From Sphingomonas sp. TREG-RG-20F-R18-01 (GTDB lineage: Bacteria > Pseudomonadota > Alphaproteobacteria > Sphingomonadales > Sphingomonadaceae): 64,000 nucleotides of DNA. Positions 18,301-26,539 of the stretch are shown in pieces (positions within the stretch are counted from its first letter, which is position 1; every line of letters starts with the position of its first letter). The stretch spans positions 62,001 to 126,000 of the forward strand of contig NZ_JAKNQQ010000007.1 in the NCBI RefSeq assembly GCF_022662475.1, in the 5' to 3' direction. The notes below the pieces were generated by a model, which saw nothing but the letters and a program-made list of their open reading frames with translations, was not told where the DNA came from and did no database searches. The translations under genes were made by a program, and so were the position numbers.

Positions 18301-18574
18301 CGCGACCGCGGCTGCGCTGGAGGCGGGGATGACGCGCTTCCGCCCGGTGCTGATGACCGCGCTCGCGATGATCATCGGCATGTTGCCGATGGCGCTCGGG
18401 CTGGGCGAGGGCGGCGAGCAGAACGCGCCGCTCGGCCGCGCGGTGATCGGTGGGTTGCTGGTCGCGACGTTCGCGACACTGTTGTTCGTGCCGGTGGTGT
18501 TCAGCCTGGTTCACCGGCGCAGGGCGGACGTTGCGACGTCGCCGACCCCCGAATTGGAGAAAGTGCATGTCTGA
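15383..18574 (+). CDS. RND multidrug efflux permease (AcrB type)
   Basis: A 1063-residue inner-membrane proton-driven pump, the usual size of the HAE-type RND family. It has twelve predicted helices in two halves with two large periplasmic loops. TM1 starts at IVRVALMRPLTFIVMAILIA. TM4 keeps the paired aspartates of the proton relay (VGILVDDATVTIENI). The TM10 segment reads GVATANAILVVSFAR, so the AcrB lysine of GLSAKNA is replaced by alanine, as seen in a subgroup of RND pumps. First gene of an operon with the adaptor (8-nt overlap) and the outer-membrane factor; the permease-first order is less common than adaptor-first. Divergent LysR gene is the likely regulator. Confidence 0.93.
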   Translation: MIGIVRVALMRPLTFIVMAILIAIVGVLAAIRTPVDIFPDIRVPVIATAWQYSGLSPDEMSGRIITPFERVLTTTVNDIDHIESQSLPGIGVVKIYFQPGADVRTATAQVTSVSQTVLKQLPPGVTPPLVLNYSASTVPIVQLALSGTGLSEGKMFDLAVNQVRPGLVTVPGAAIPYPSGGKTRQIQIDLDPEALQSKGLSAQDVGNAIAAQNQINPAGFAKIGGFQYSVRLNNAPGSIEELNSIPVKVANGATIYMRDVAHVRDGSAPQTNVVHVDGSRSVIMTVLKNGATSTLAIVQGIKDALPRIQETLPAALKIVPIGDQSLFVKAAVEGVVKEGAIAAALTSLMILLFLGSWRSTVIIAISIPLAILAAIIGLAVTGNTLNTMTLGGLSLAVGILVDDATVTIENINWHLEQGKPVMQAILDGAAQIVTPAFVSLLCICIVFVPMFFLPGVAGFLFVPLALAVVFAMIASFILSRTLVPTMAMYLLKPHAPGHEHEAGTPGSRNPLVRFQRGFEHRFERFRLSYGGMLERVLATPKPFVIGFLAVVLLSFLLTPFLGQNFFPAVDAGQMALHVRAPVGSRIEQTSAQFDLIERRIRQIVPANELVSVVDNIGLPVSSINTTYNNSGTVGPQDGDILIQLSKDHAPTAEYVRQLRERLPRDFPGSTFSFLPADITSQILNFGAPAPIDIQISGKDAKANQAYARMILRRIAAIPGVADGRIQQSARYPQLNVNVDRSRIGQYGLTERDVTTSVASSLAGTSQTAPVFFLSPENGVSYPVVAQAPEYRVGSMDDLASIPVTGADGTSQVLGGIGTIVRSNGAAVVSHYNIAPVTDIYATPAGRDLGAVAGDIKAVLAELKDKAPKGATVTLRGQYATMNGAFSGLGFGLLGAIVLIYLLIVVNFQSWLDPFVIITALPGALAGIVWMLFATGTTLSVPALTGAIMCMGVATANAILVVSFARERLAELGDATAAALEAGMTRFRPVLMTALAMIIGMLPMALGLGEGGEQNAPLGRAVIGGLLVATFATLLFVPVVFSLVHRRRADVATSPTPELEKVHV

Positions 18575-19730
18575 GCGCGGCCAGGGCGGATCGCTGAAAA
18601 CGGTCGGGATCGTCGCGGTGGTGGTGGCGGTCGGCGTCGTCGGCTTCGGCATCGCCAACCGTTCGCATTCCGAGCAGAAGCTCGCGGGGTGGACCAAGGC
18701 GCAGGCGACGCCGACCGTTACGGTGATCCACCCCAAGGCGGCGGGGAGCGCCGCCGCGCTGACGCTGCCCGCGAACCTCCAGGCGCTCAACAGCGCGCCG
18801 ATCTTCGCGCGGACCAGCGGCTATGTCCGCAAATGGTATGTCGACATCGGCGACAGCGTGCGCGCGGGCCAGACGCTCGCGGTGCTCGACGCGCCCGAGG
18901 TCGACCAGCAGCTTGCGGCGGCGCAGGCGGATCTCGAGACGGCCAAGGCGAACCAGATGCTCGCTGCCTCGACCGCGACGCGCTGGCGCAACATGCTGAG
19001 CAAGGATGCGGTTTCCAAGCAGGAGACCGACGAGAAGATCGGCGACCTTGCCGCCAAGACCGCGGTGGCGAATGCCGCGCGCGCCAATGTCGCGCGGTAT
19101 CGCTTCACGCAGGGGTTCACCCGGCTGATCGCGCCCTTCTCCGGCGTCGTGACGACGCGCTCGACTGATATCGGCGCGCTGGTGACGGCAGGGACGGCGG
19201 CGTCGACCCCGTTGTTCACCGTCGCCGACGTCAGCCGGATGCGCGCCTATGTCCGTGTGCCGCAATCCTATTCGGCGCAGGTCCACCCTGGGCTGCACGT
19301 CGGGCTGACGCTCCCTGAATATGCCGGGCGCAAGTTCGATGCGGTGCTGACGCGGACCGCGGGTGCTGTCGACCAGCGCTCTGGCACGGTGCTCGTCGAA
19401 CTGCAGGCTGCCAATGGCGACCGCGCGCTCAAGCCCGGCGCCTATGCGCAGGCGAGCTTCCCGGTCGCCGGCGCGACCGGTGCGATGACGCTGCCGGCCA
19501 GCGCGCTGCTGACGGGCGAGCACGGGACGCAGGTCGCCCTGGTCGGCACGGACGGCAAGGCGCATCTCAAGACGATCGTGATCGGCGAGGATCGCGGCGA
19601 GACGGTCGAAATCCGTTCGGGCCTGACTCCGCAGGATCGCGTGATCGACAATCCGCCCGACGCGCTGGCGGATGGCGATGCGGTTACGGTCGGGCGCGGC
19701 GGGGCGGGGGCTGCCAATGCCGCGCGCTAA
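18567..19730 (+). CDS. RND efflux periplasmic adaptor (membrane fusion)
   Basis: A 387-residue membrane-fusion protein that bridges the pump and the outer-membrane channel. The ATG lies inside the end of the permease gene (8-nt overlap). An N-terminal anchor helix (TVGIVAVVVAVGVVGFGIA) is followed by the biotinyl/lipoyl-like half-motif ARTSGYVRKWYVDIGDSVRAGQ, an alpha-hairpin rich in Ala/Gln (DQQLAAAQADLETAKANQMLA), the second lipoyl half (GFTRLIAPFSGVVTTRSTDIG), and the beta-barrel and proximal domains. This is the standard HlyD/AcrA-like order. Coupled translation with its neighbours suggests a single tripartite pump. Confidence 0.92.
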   Translation: MSERGQGGSLKTVGIVAVVVAVGVVGFGIANRSHSEQKLAGWTKAQATPTVTVIHPKAAGSAAALTLPANLQALNSAPIFARTSGYVRKWYVDIGDSVRAGQTLAVLDAPEVDQQLAAAQADLETAKANQMLAASTATRWRNMLSKDAVSKQETDEKIGDLAAKTAVANAARANVARYRFTQGFTRLIAPFSGVVTTRSTDIGALVTAGTAASTPLFTVADVSRMRAYVRVPQSYSAQVHPGLHVGLTLPEYAGRKFDAVLTRTAGAVDQRSGTVLVELQAANGDRALKPGAYAQASFPVAGATGAMTLPASALLTGEHGTQVALVGTDGKAHLKTIVIGEDRGETVEIRSGLTPQDRVIDNPPDALADGDAVTVGRGGAGAANAAR

Positions 19731-21135
19731 GACCTGGCTGCGGCGGATTGCGACGGTCCAGGCGTTACTGGCGACTGCGGCCTGTTCGGTCGGGCCGGCC
19801 TATGTCCGTCCGTCGGTCGCTGCGCCCGCGGCCTTCAAGGAAGCCGCCACCCCCGGCTGGCAGACCGCCGGAATAGCGGTGCCACCGGCCGGGCGCTGGT
19901 GGGAGGCGTTCGGCGATGCCGAATTGAGCACGCTCGAAAGCCGGATCGAGGCCGCCAACGCCAATCTCGCCGCAGCGGTCGCGCGCTATGACGAGGCGCA
20001 GGGCTTGTTGCGGCAGGCGCGGGCCGACCGCTTCCCGCAAATCAGCGCCGGTGCGGATGTCGCGCGCCAGCGCGTCTCGGCCGGTCGGCCGCTGTCGCCC
20101 GGCTATGCCGCGACCTATTCGGCGGTCACGATCGGTCCGTCGGTCGAATATGAGGTCGACCTGTTCGGCCGCGTCCGCAATTCGATCCGGGCGGGGCAGG
20201 CGAATGCCGCCGCCAGCGCCGCCGATCTCGCCGGAGTCCGCCTCGGGCTGCAGGCGCAACTGGCGAGCGTCTACTTCGACATGCGCGGGCTCGATGCGCG
20301 GATCGTGCTGCTGCGCCAGACGGTGGACGCCTATCAGCGCGCCTTTACGCTGACCGATACGCGCCATGCCGGCGGGATCGCGTCGGGGATCGACGTCAGC
20401 CGGTCGCAGAATCTGTTGTCGAGCGCGCGCGCCGAATTGCAGGCGGTGTCGATCGACCGCCAGCGCGACGAACATGCGATCGCCGTGCTGGTCGGCGAGG
20501 CACCCGCCGCGCTGGCGATTGCCGTTGTCGAACGGCAGACCGCACCGCCGGTTCTTCTGGCGGGGCTGCCATCGGGACTGCTCGAACGTCGACCGGATAT
20601 TCTCGCGGCGGAGCGTCGCGTTGCGGCAGCGAATGCGCGGATCGGTGTCGCGCGGGCGGCCTTGTTCCCGAGCATCACGCTCGGTGCATCGGGCGGGTTC
20701 GAGGCGGCAAGCGGTGCATTGCTGAGTGCAGCGAACGGGTTCTGGGCGCTCGGTCCCTTGTCGACGGCGCTATCGCTGCTGGATGGCGGCCGCCGCCGCG
20801 GCGGGGTCCAGGTCGCCCGCGCGCAATTCGACGAAGCCGCCGCCAACTATCGGCAGACCGTGCTGGTCGCGTTCCGCGAGGTCGAGGATGACCTCGTCAG
20901 CCAGCGGTTACTGGCAGCGCAGGAGCGTGATCAAGGCGTCGCGGCGGCCGCTGCGGAACATACTCGAGAGCTTGCGCTGATCCGGTATCGCGATGGTGCC
21001 GCGGATTATCTGGAAGTCGTGACGGCCCAGACCGCCGCGCTCGATGCCGAACGCGCGCTGCTCGATGTGCGGAACCGGCAGCTGCAGACGGCGACCGATC
21101 TGGTCCGCGCGCTGGGCGGGACGTGGCAGCCCTGA
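19717..21135 (+). CDS. Outer-membrane efflux lipoprotein, NodT/OprM type
   Basis: A 472-residue TolC-like channel. The start ATG at 19717 overlaps the adaptor gene by 14 nt. The N-terminus is a lipoprotein signal with lipobox LLATAAC (Cys23), followed by VGPAYVRPSVAAPAAF, a hallmark of the NodT family. Two OEP repeats are seen, each with long Ala-rich helices (ARYDEAQGLLRQARADRFPQ, RVAAANARIGVARAALFPSI) and the VDLFGRVRNSI and LLDGGRRRGGVQVA segments. It completes the pump operon. Its 3' end is only 29 nt from the stop of the convergent PhnD-like gene. Confidence 0.93.
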   Translation: MPRAKTWLRRIATVQALLATAACSVGPAYVRPSVAAPAAFKEAATPGWQTAGIAVPPAGRWWEAFGDAELSTLESRIEAANANLAAAVARYDEAQGLLRQARADRFPQISAGADVARQRVSAGRPLSPGYAATYSAVTIGPSVEYEVDLFGRVRNSIRAGQANAAASAADLAGVRLGLQAQLASVYFDMRGLDARIVLLRQTVDAYQRAFTLTDTRHAGGIASGIDVSRSQNLLSSARAELQAVSIDRQRDEHAIAVLVGEAPAALAIAVVERQTAPPVLLAGLPSGLLERRPDILAAERRVAAANARIGVARAALFPSITLGASGGFEAASGALLSAANGFWALGPLSTALSLLDGGRRRGGVQVARAQFDEAAANYRQTVLVAFREVEDDLVSQRLLAAQERDQGVAAAAAEHTRELALIRYRDGAADYLEVVTAQTAALDAERALLDVRNRQLQTATDLVRALGGTWQP

Positions 21136-21164
21136 GCTTCCCGTCCCGTCGGGCGCTCGCGCAT

Positions 21165-21974
21165 TCACTGTAGCACGGGATAACCCGCCGCGATCGCGTC
21201 GTCCTCCAGCGTGCGAACCGCGGCGAACCGCTCGACCCCGGCGGGAAGCACGTCCTTTAGAAACAGCGCGTCCCGCGCGCGCGCAAGCGCGGGATCGCCG
21301 ATCATGTCGGCAAGGGCGATGCGCAGCGCGGCGACCGTCTCGATCGGCGTGGAGCGCGCGGTCACGAACGGGAGCGCGGGCGATGCGGCGGTTCGCGCCA
21401 CGATCCGGAGACCGTCGACCGCCGCCGGCTCGAACCGGCACAAGGCGGCATAGCTTACGGCATCGATCGCCGCGATGTCGGCGATGCGGTCACGCACTGC
21501 GGCGACGCTCGCGCGATGCGAACCGGTTTCCACGACGCCGGCGAAGAACCGTCCGTCACGGGCGAGCGGCGCGATCGCCGCACGGAACAGGTTATGCCCG
21601 CTGTTGGACGTCCGCGCGTTGATCGCCGCGCGTCGGGCACGATACGCCGCAAGTCCCGCCGGCGCGTCCTCGCGCCGGCCGATCAGGTAGCTCAAATGGG
21701 TGCCGATGCCGCAATCCGGTACGTCGTAGACGGGGATTCCGACGACGCGGAGCGCCAGCCTGGGATCGGTCACCAGAGGATAGCCGCAGGCCTGCGCGAG
21801 CAACAGGCGCGGGTCGCGCCAGATCGCCTCGACGGAGCGTGCTCGGTCGAGCTGTCGAGGCGCGGCGATCCCGCGTGCGACGAGGCGATGGGCGAGCGCG
21901 CTCCAGAGCCGGTCGTTGGCCGCATGCTGGGCGGGATGGTCGTACATGCCGAGCGATGCGACAGGTGTGCTCAC
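21165..21974 (-). CDS. PhnD/SsuA-like substrate-binding protein
   Basis: A 269-residue periplasmic-binding-protein-like domain of the PhnD/SsuA/TauA group (DPRLLLAQACGYPLV, CGIGTHLSYLIGR, NSGHNLFRAAIAPLA, AAIDAVSYAALCRF). The GTG start at 21974 overlaps the desaturase stop (GTGA), showing translational coupling. No signal peptide or lipobox is seen at the N-terminus (STPVASLGMYDHPAQHAAND), so it may act in the cytoplasm or be exported differently. An ABC partner is not adjacent; the MetNIQ transporter encoded in the divergent operon has its own binding protein. Likely ligand: a small phosphonate, sulfonate or similar anion (inference from family). Confidence 0.7.
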   Translation of the reverse strand: MSTPVASLGMYDHPAQHAANDRLWSALAHRLVARGIAAPRQLDRARSVEAIWRDPRLLLAQACGYPLVTDPRLALRVVGIPVYDVPDCGIGTHLSYLIGRREDAPAGLAAYRARRAAINARTSNSGHNLFRAAIAPLARDGRFFAGVVETGSHRASVAAVRDRIADIAAIDAVSYAALCRFEPAAVDGLRIVARTAASPALPFVTARSTPIETVAALRIALADMIGDPALARARDALFLKDVLPAGVERFAAVRTLEDDAIAAGYPVLQ

Positions 21975-22924
21975 GGATGGGGACTCCTGTCGCCGGGGTA
22001 GAGCAGGGCATCGTGCTGCCGGACGGCGAACCGCCGGAAGACCGCGCCATACCCGCGATACGTTGCGCCGTCGTCGGGTGCGAGCCGGGCGCGATGCCAG
22101 CGGTGATAGGCGGGCAACCGATACCAGGCGAGCTCCGGTCGATCGTGATGCGCGGCGTGCAGATTGTTGTTGAGATACAGCAACCCAAGCACGCCCCCGC
22201 GTTCGACCGTGGCCGCCCGGCCCGGTGCCCGCAGATCGGCGCGATGTTCGACGAAGGATCGCAGCAGGGTCAATGCCATGCCGGGATAGACGAACAGCAG
22301 GCAATATCGTCCCATGCCGAATCCGGTCCACGACAGCCATGCGACGAGGATCGCCACCCCGGCGGCGTGCGGCAACCAGTCGCGCGCGACAGCCACGGGG
22401 GTCTTGCGCGCCCGCTGCGCTTCCTCGAGGATCAGGCGCGCAATGGCGATCGGCGGGCCGCACACCAACCGTCCCAGCAACGGCGCCTGCATCCGCGCGG
22501 CCATGGCCGCGAGCCCCGAATGCCGCGTGACGTACCGCGATTCGGGATCGTGGTCCGGGTCGGTGATCGAAACGCTGCGATGATGCGCGACGTGGCTCGT
22601 GCGATAGAGACCATAAGGCAGCCACAAGGCGAGTGGTGGAAACCCGATCGCGCCGTTGATCGCGGCGACGCGGGTCGGATGCCCGTGGATCGTCTCGTGT
22701 TGCAGGGATCCATGCCAGGCGATCAGCCACGCGCCGATGGCAGCAAGAGCCGCATCCGGGATTACCGCATGCCACCATGTCGCGGCCAGCCACCCGGCAT
22801 AGAGCGTCACCGCAACCAGCAGGGTCGGCCATTCGATTGCCATACGCTGCCGCCGAATTGCCGGAAGCCGGCGTGTTGCAATCCTGGGCGGGAATGCGGC
22901 GTGGGGGGAGTGCTGTGGCGACAT
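21971..22924 (-). CDS. Fatty acid desaturase family protein
   Basis: A 317-residue membrane di-iron enzyme. Three His boxes are visible: HGSLQHE (about residues 71-77), HVAHH (111-115) and NNNLHAAHH (252-260), with hydrophobic helices before and between (LLVAVTLYAGWLAATWW, AGVAILVAWLSWTGFGMG). ATG 22924 has GGAG 8 nt upstream and is preferred over the TTG at 22930 or Met at 22843. First gene of a two-gene operon with the PhnD-like protein, divergent from the FAD oxidoreductase operon over about 200 nt. Family members oxidise lipids or small substrates; given its neighbours this one may act on an imported compound rather than on membrane lipid (inference). Confidence 0.82.
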   Translation of the reverse strand: MSPQHSPHAAFPPRIATRRLPAIRRQRMAIEWPTLLVAVTLYAGWLAATWWHAVIPDAALAAIGAWLIAWHGSLQHETIHGHPTRVAAINGAIGFPPLALWLPYGLYRTSHVAHHRSVSITDPDHDPESRYVTRHSGLAAMAARMQAPLLGRLVCGPPIAIARLILEEAQRARKTPVAVARDWLPHAAGVAILVAWLSWTGFGMGRYCLLFVYPGMALTLLRSFVEHRADLRAPGRAATVERGGVLGLLYLNNNLHAAHHDRPELAWYRLPAYHRWHRARLAPDDGATYRGYGAVFRRFAVRQHDALLYPGDRSPHP

Positions 22925-23126
22925 TGGCAATCTCCGACGGATGCGTCATAGTCTATCTATTCAATGGGAATTGAACCCGGCTAAATCTATCCACCGGATA
23001 AGCTGCGCTATTTGCCGGACCTTGGGAGGGACCGGCGGAACTGGCGACACGGTTGGGACGTCCGGGCAGGGTGCGGCAAGACATGGGGACGGCGATGGAC
23101 GGACGACAAAAAACGCAGCTGGCCGA

Positions 23127-24500
23127 ATGTTCCGACCCTGGGACCGTGACGTGATCGAGCATGTCGCAATCGTCGGGGGCGGGTTCTCGGGCTCGCTCGC
23201 CGCGATCAACCTGGTTCGCCACGACGGCCCGCGCGCGACGTTGATCGATCGTCAGGCCGATGCCGGGACGGGGCTCGCTTACGGCGCTGCCGACCCGGCC
23301 CATCTGCTCAACGTCCGCGCGTCGAACATGAGTGCCTTTCCCGATGATCCGGGACATTTCGTCCGGTGGCTCGAGGAACAGGGATATGCCGCGGTCGCGC
23401 AGACCTTCGTGCCGCGGCTTGTGTATGGCGATTATCTGAAGGCCGTGCTCGCCGGCGTGGCCACGCAAAACCCGGATCGTCTGCGGATCGTGCGCGGGGA
23501 GGTTGTCGACGTCGTCGACTCGGCCGGCGTGCAGGTCGTGCTCGCGGACGGAACTCGCCTTGCCGCCGATGCCGCCATTCTTGCGGTCGGCAACCTGCCC
23601 CCGCACGCACCGGCCGGGCTCGACCTCGATGCGATCGCGCCGTCTCGCTACGCCGGGGATTGCTGGGCGGCGTCGGCTACCGAAGGATTGGGCCGCGACG
23701 ATACCGTGCTGGTGCTCGGTACCGGGCTGACGATGGTGGATGTCGCCCTGCTGCTCGACGCCAAGGGGTTTGCAGGCCGGATCGTCGCCCTGTCCAGGCG
23801 CGGGTTGTTGCCACACGCGCATACCGCGCCCGGGGCGCCGTGGGTCGCGATCAAGGATCGTCCAGGGACGCGCCTGTCTCAGCTGGTGCGGACGTTGCGC
23901 ACGCGCAGCACGGTGATCGGCTGGCGCAGCGCGGTCGATGAATTACGGCCGTTCACGCAGCACATGTGGCACGCCGCGTCGGCCGCGGAACGCGCGCGGT
24001 TCATTCGCCATGCACGACCCTGGTGGGACATCCATCGGCACCGCCTGGCGCCCCCCGTGGCCGACCGGATCGCCGCGCTTCGATCGACCGGTTGCCTTTC
24101 GCTCGTCGCCGGCAAGATCGAGCGCGTCGCGGTGGGAGCGACCGGCGTGGACGTCACGTGGCGGCCGCGGGGAAGCGCCGCGTCGCAGCCGCTGAACGTG
24201 CAGCGGATCATCAACTGCACCGGGCCACAGGGCGACTTGCGCCGAACGGGCCAGCCCGTACTTCGCCAACTGACCACGCGCGGCGCGATCCGTCCGGATG
24301 CGGCCCAGCTCGGGATCGACGTGGACGAGCAGATGCGCGTGATCGGACGCGATGGCCGACCGAACGACCGCCTGTTCGCCTTGGGCCCGATGACCCGCGG
24401 CGCGTTCTGGGAAATCGTCGCGGTTCCCGATATCCGGACGCAGGCCTGGACGCTGGCCCGACGACTGTCCAATGCGCATTGGGTCGCGGAAGGATTATGA
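23127..24500 (+). CDS. FAD/NAD(P)-binding oxidoreductase
   Basis: A protein of about 457 residues of the FAD-NAD(P)-binding (FAD_binding_9 / YdhS-like) family. The first nucleotide fold is VAIVGGGFSGSLAAINLV near the N-terminus and a second is TVLVLGTGLTMVDVALLL, with LSRRGLLPHAHT after it and a C-terminal NDRLFALGPMTRGAFWEIVAVPDI typical of the family. The start is uncertain: ATG 23127 (MFRPWDRD) or GTG 23151 just before IEHVAIVGGG. Leads the operon that continues with the ATP-grasp enzyme and flavin monooxygenase, so it could supply electrons or oxidise a pathway intermediate. Confidence 0.85.
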   Translation: MFRPWDRDVIEHVAIVGGGFSGSLAAINLVRHDGPRATLIDRQADAGTGLAYGAADPAHLLNVRASNMSAFPDDPGHFVRWLEEQGYAAVAQTFVPRLVYGDYLKAVLAGVATQNPDRLRIVRGEVVDVVDSAGVQVVLADGTRLAADAAILAVGNLPPHAPAGLDLDAIAPSRYAGDCWAASATEGLGRDDTVLVLGTGLTMVDVALLLDAKGFAGRIVALSRRGLLPHAHTAPGAPWVAIKDRPGTRLSQLVRTLRTRSTVIGWRSAVDELRPFTQHMWHAASAAERARFIRHARPWWDIHRHRLAPPVADRIAALRSTGCLSLVAGKIERVAVGATGVDVTWRPRGSAASQPLNVQRIINCTGPQGDLRRTGQPVLRQLTTRGAIRPDAAQLGIDVDEQMRVIGRDGRPNDRLFALGPMTRGAFWEIVAVPDIRTQAWTLARRLSNAHWVAEGL

Positions 24501-24617
24501 CGTGACGAGCCAGCTCGTCATAGAATTGCTTGGTTTGCCGCAAGCAGGTGTTTGCCGACGCCAGAACGTGCAGACGGCATTGGCATCACTACCGTGCGCC
24601 CCGGTACAGGAGACCCC

Positions 24618-25523
24618 GTGACAGATCTTGCTTTGCTCTACGAACACCCGGTCTGGTTTGCGCCGCTGTTCGACGCACTCGATCGGCGCGGGATCGATTA
24701 CGTCGCCGTGCGCCCCGACGGACATTTCGACCCCGCCGACGGTACGCCACCGGCGCGCGTCGTGTTCAACCGGATCGCGATGTCGAGCTTCCTGCGCAGC
24801 GACGAGCATCCGATCTTTCACAGTATCGCGCTGCTCGATCACTGGCAGCGCGGGGGTGCGCGAATCGTCAACGGTCCCGACGTGCTGGCGATCGATTCCT
24901 CCAAGGCGCGGCAATTGTCGCTGATCGGCGGCCTCGGACTCGCCATTCCGGAGACTCGCGTCGTCCACCGCTCGGCGGACGTGCCGGCGGCCGCCGCGAC
25001 GCTCGCCTTCCCGCTCGTGGTCAAGGCGAACATCGGCGGATCTGGCGCGGGAATCGTTCGCTACGACTCGATCGACGAACTGCGGGCTGCGGTCGCCGAC
25101 CGGACATTGCCGACGAGTGTCGACGGCGTGCTGCTGGTGCAGGATTATGTGCCCGCGCGGAACGGCACGGTCACGCGGATCGAGACGCTCGACCGCGCCT
25201 TCCTCTATGCGCTCGACATTGCCGGCGGCGGAACGTTCGATCTGTGTCCGGCCGATGCATGCCAGGTGCCCGGCGCCCCGATCCCGATGGTGGCGGCCGA
25301 TCCCGGACCGCATTTGCGTCAGGCGGCCGACGCGATCGCCCAGGCGGCCGGGCTCGACGTCGGGGGTGTCGAGGTGATGATCGACGATCGGGACGGCGTG
25401 CCGCGCTTTTACGATATCAACGCGCTGTCCAATTTCGTGGCAAAGCCGCTCGACGTGCTCGGCTGGGATCCGCACGAACGGCTGGTCGATTATCTCGAGA
25501 CCGTGATCAAGGAAGCGCGCTGA
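24618..25523 (+). CDS. ATP-grasp domain ligase (RimK-like)
   Basis: A 301-residue cytoplasmic enzyme. The GTG start has AGGAG about 6 nt upstream. ATP-grasp features: the flexible Gly-rich loop FPLVVKANIGGSGAGIVRYD, the hinge strand GVLLVQDYVPARNGTVTRIE, and the metal-binding end GGVEVMIDDRDGVPRFYDINALSNF with D/E-x-N. Such enzymes join a carboxylate to an amine or thiol through an acyl-phosphate. Its stop overlaps the next start (TGATG), so it is made with the LLM monooxygenase. What it ligates is unknown; relatives are annotated as alpha-L-glutamate ligase-like. Confidence 0.8.
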   Translation: MTDLALLYEHPVWFAPLFDALDRRGIDYVAVRPDGHFDPADGTPPARVVFNRIAMSSFLRSDEHPIFHSIALLDHWQRGGARIVNGPDVLAIDSSKARQLSLIGGLGLAIPETRVVHRSADVPAAAATLAFPLVVKANIGGSGAGIVRYDSIDELRAAVADRTLPTSVDGVLLVQDYVPARNGTVTRIETLDRAFLYALDIAGGGTFDLCPADACQVPGAPIPMVAADPGPHLRQAADAIAQAAGLDVGGVEVMIDDRDGVPRFYDINALSNFVAKPLDVLGWDPHERLVDYLETVIKEAR

Positions 25524-26539
25524 TGCGATTTGGCTATTGGACACCGGTGTTCGGCGGCTGGCTGCGCAACGTCGCGGACGAAGGCATGGAGGCAAGCTGG
25601 GACTATACCCGGCGCCTGACCCAGCGCGCGGAACGGATCGGCTATGATCTGACCCTGATCGCCGAACTCAACCTCAACGACATCAAGGGCGTGGAACAGC
25701 CCGCGCTCGACGCCTGGTCCACCGCGGCGGCGTTGGCCGCGGTGACCGAGTCGATCGAGCTGATGGTTGCCGTCCGCCCGAACTTTCACCACCCGGCGCT
25801 GTTCGCCAAGGCGGCCGCCAATATCGATCGGATCGCGGGCGGCCGATTGGCGCTCAATGTGGTCTCGTCCTGGTGGGCCGACGAGGCCAGGCAATACGGC
25901 CTGCAGTTCGACGAACACGACGATCGCTACGCCCGCACCGCCGAATGGCTGACCGTCGTCGACGGGCTGTGGAGCGAGGAGCGGTTCAGCTTCGCGGGAC
26001 GCTATTATCGGACCGAGGATGCGATCTGCGCACCAAAGCCCGCCAAGCGCCCGACGGTATACGCAGGCGGTGAAAGCGAGAAGGCCAAGGCCATGATCGC
26101 GGCGCAATGCGACGCCTATGTCATGCACGGGGACCCGGTGGCGGCAATCGCCCCGAAGATCGCGGATATGGCCGCGCGCCGCGCGGCTGCCGGCGGCGCC
26201 CCGATGCATTATGGCATGGCGGCCTATGCCATCGTGCGCGACAGCGAGGCCGAGGCGCAGCGGGAACTCGAACGGATCACCACCGTCACCGATCTGCCCG
26301 CGGGATACGCCAATTTCGACCAATGGCTGTCGGGCACGCAATTGGAACGCGATCTCAAGATCCAGGAATATTCGGTCTCCAACCGCGGCCTGCGCCCCAA
26401 TCTCGTCGGGACGCCCGAACAGATCCGGCAGCGTATCGCGGATTACGAGGGGGTCGGGCTCGACCTGCTGCTGCTGCAGATGAGCCCGCAGGCGGAAGAG
26501 ATGGAACGCTTCGCCGCGCAGGTGATCACCCCGCGGTGA
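25523..26539 (+). CDS. LLM-class flavin monooxygenase, SfnG-like
   Basis: A 338-residue FMNH2-dependent monooxygenase of the bacterial luciferase-like family. The N-terminus [20 protein letters not shown] and the block [15 protein letters not shown], with [20 protein letters not shown] and a late [20 protein letters not shown], closely resemble dimethylsulfone monooxygenase SfnG and alkanesulfonate monooxygenases as I remember them. The reaction would be oxygen insertion next to sulfur with C-S bond release. It lies between the ATP-grasp enzyme and the MetN gene, overlapping both. The reduced flavin supply is not encoded here unless the FAD oxidoreductase of the operon provides it. Substrate not proven. 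Confidence 0.85.
   Translation: MRFGYWTPVFGGWLRNVADEGMEASWDYTRRLTQRAERIGYDLTLIAELNLNDIKGVEQPALDAWSTAAALAAVTESIELMVAVRPNFHHPALFAKAAANIDRIAGGRLALNVVSSWWADEARQYGLQFDEHDDRYARTAEWLTVVDGLWSEERFSFAGRYYRTEDAICAPKPAKRPTVYAGGESEKAKAMIAAQCDAYVMHGDPVAAIAPKIADMAARRAAAGGAPMHYGMAAYAIVRDSEAEAQRELERITTVTDLPAGYANFDQWLSGTQLERDLKIQEYSVSNRGLRPNLVGTPEQIRQRIADYEGVGLDLLLLQMSPQAEEMERFAAQVITPR

Noticed and set aside
15305-18790. 1161-residue open frame opposite the RND permease
   Set aside because: Composition is almost wholly Arg/Asp/His (mirror of GC-rich codons), no motif; the plus strand encodes a complete RND pump.
22960-22990. tRNA-like GGGAATTGAACCCGG sequence
   Set aside because: Resembles a T-arm fragment, but no acceptor, D or anticodon arms can be formed around it.
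24530-25522. Plus-strand frame that runs into the monooxygenase from 24530
   Set aside because: The first 330 residues are Arg-rich out-of-frame reading of the ATP-grasp gene; only the part from 25523 is real.
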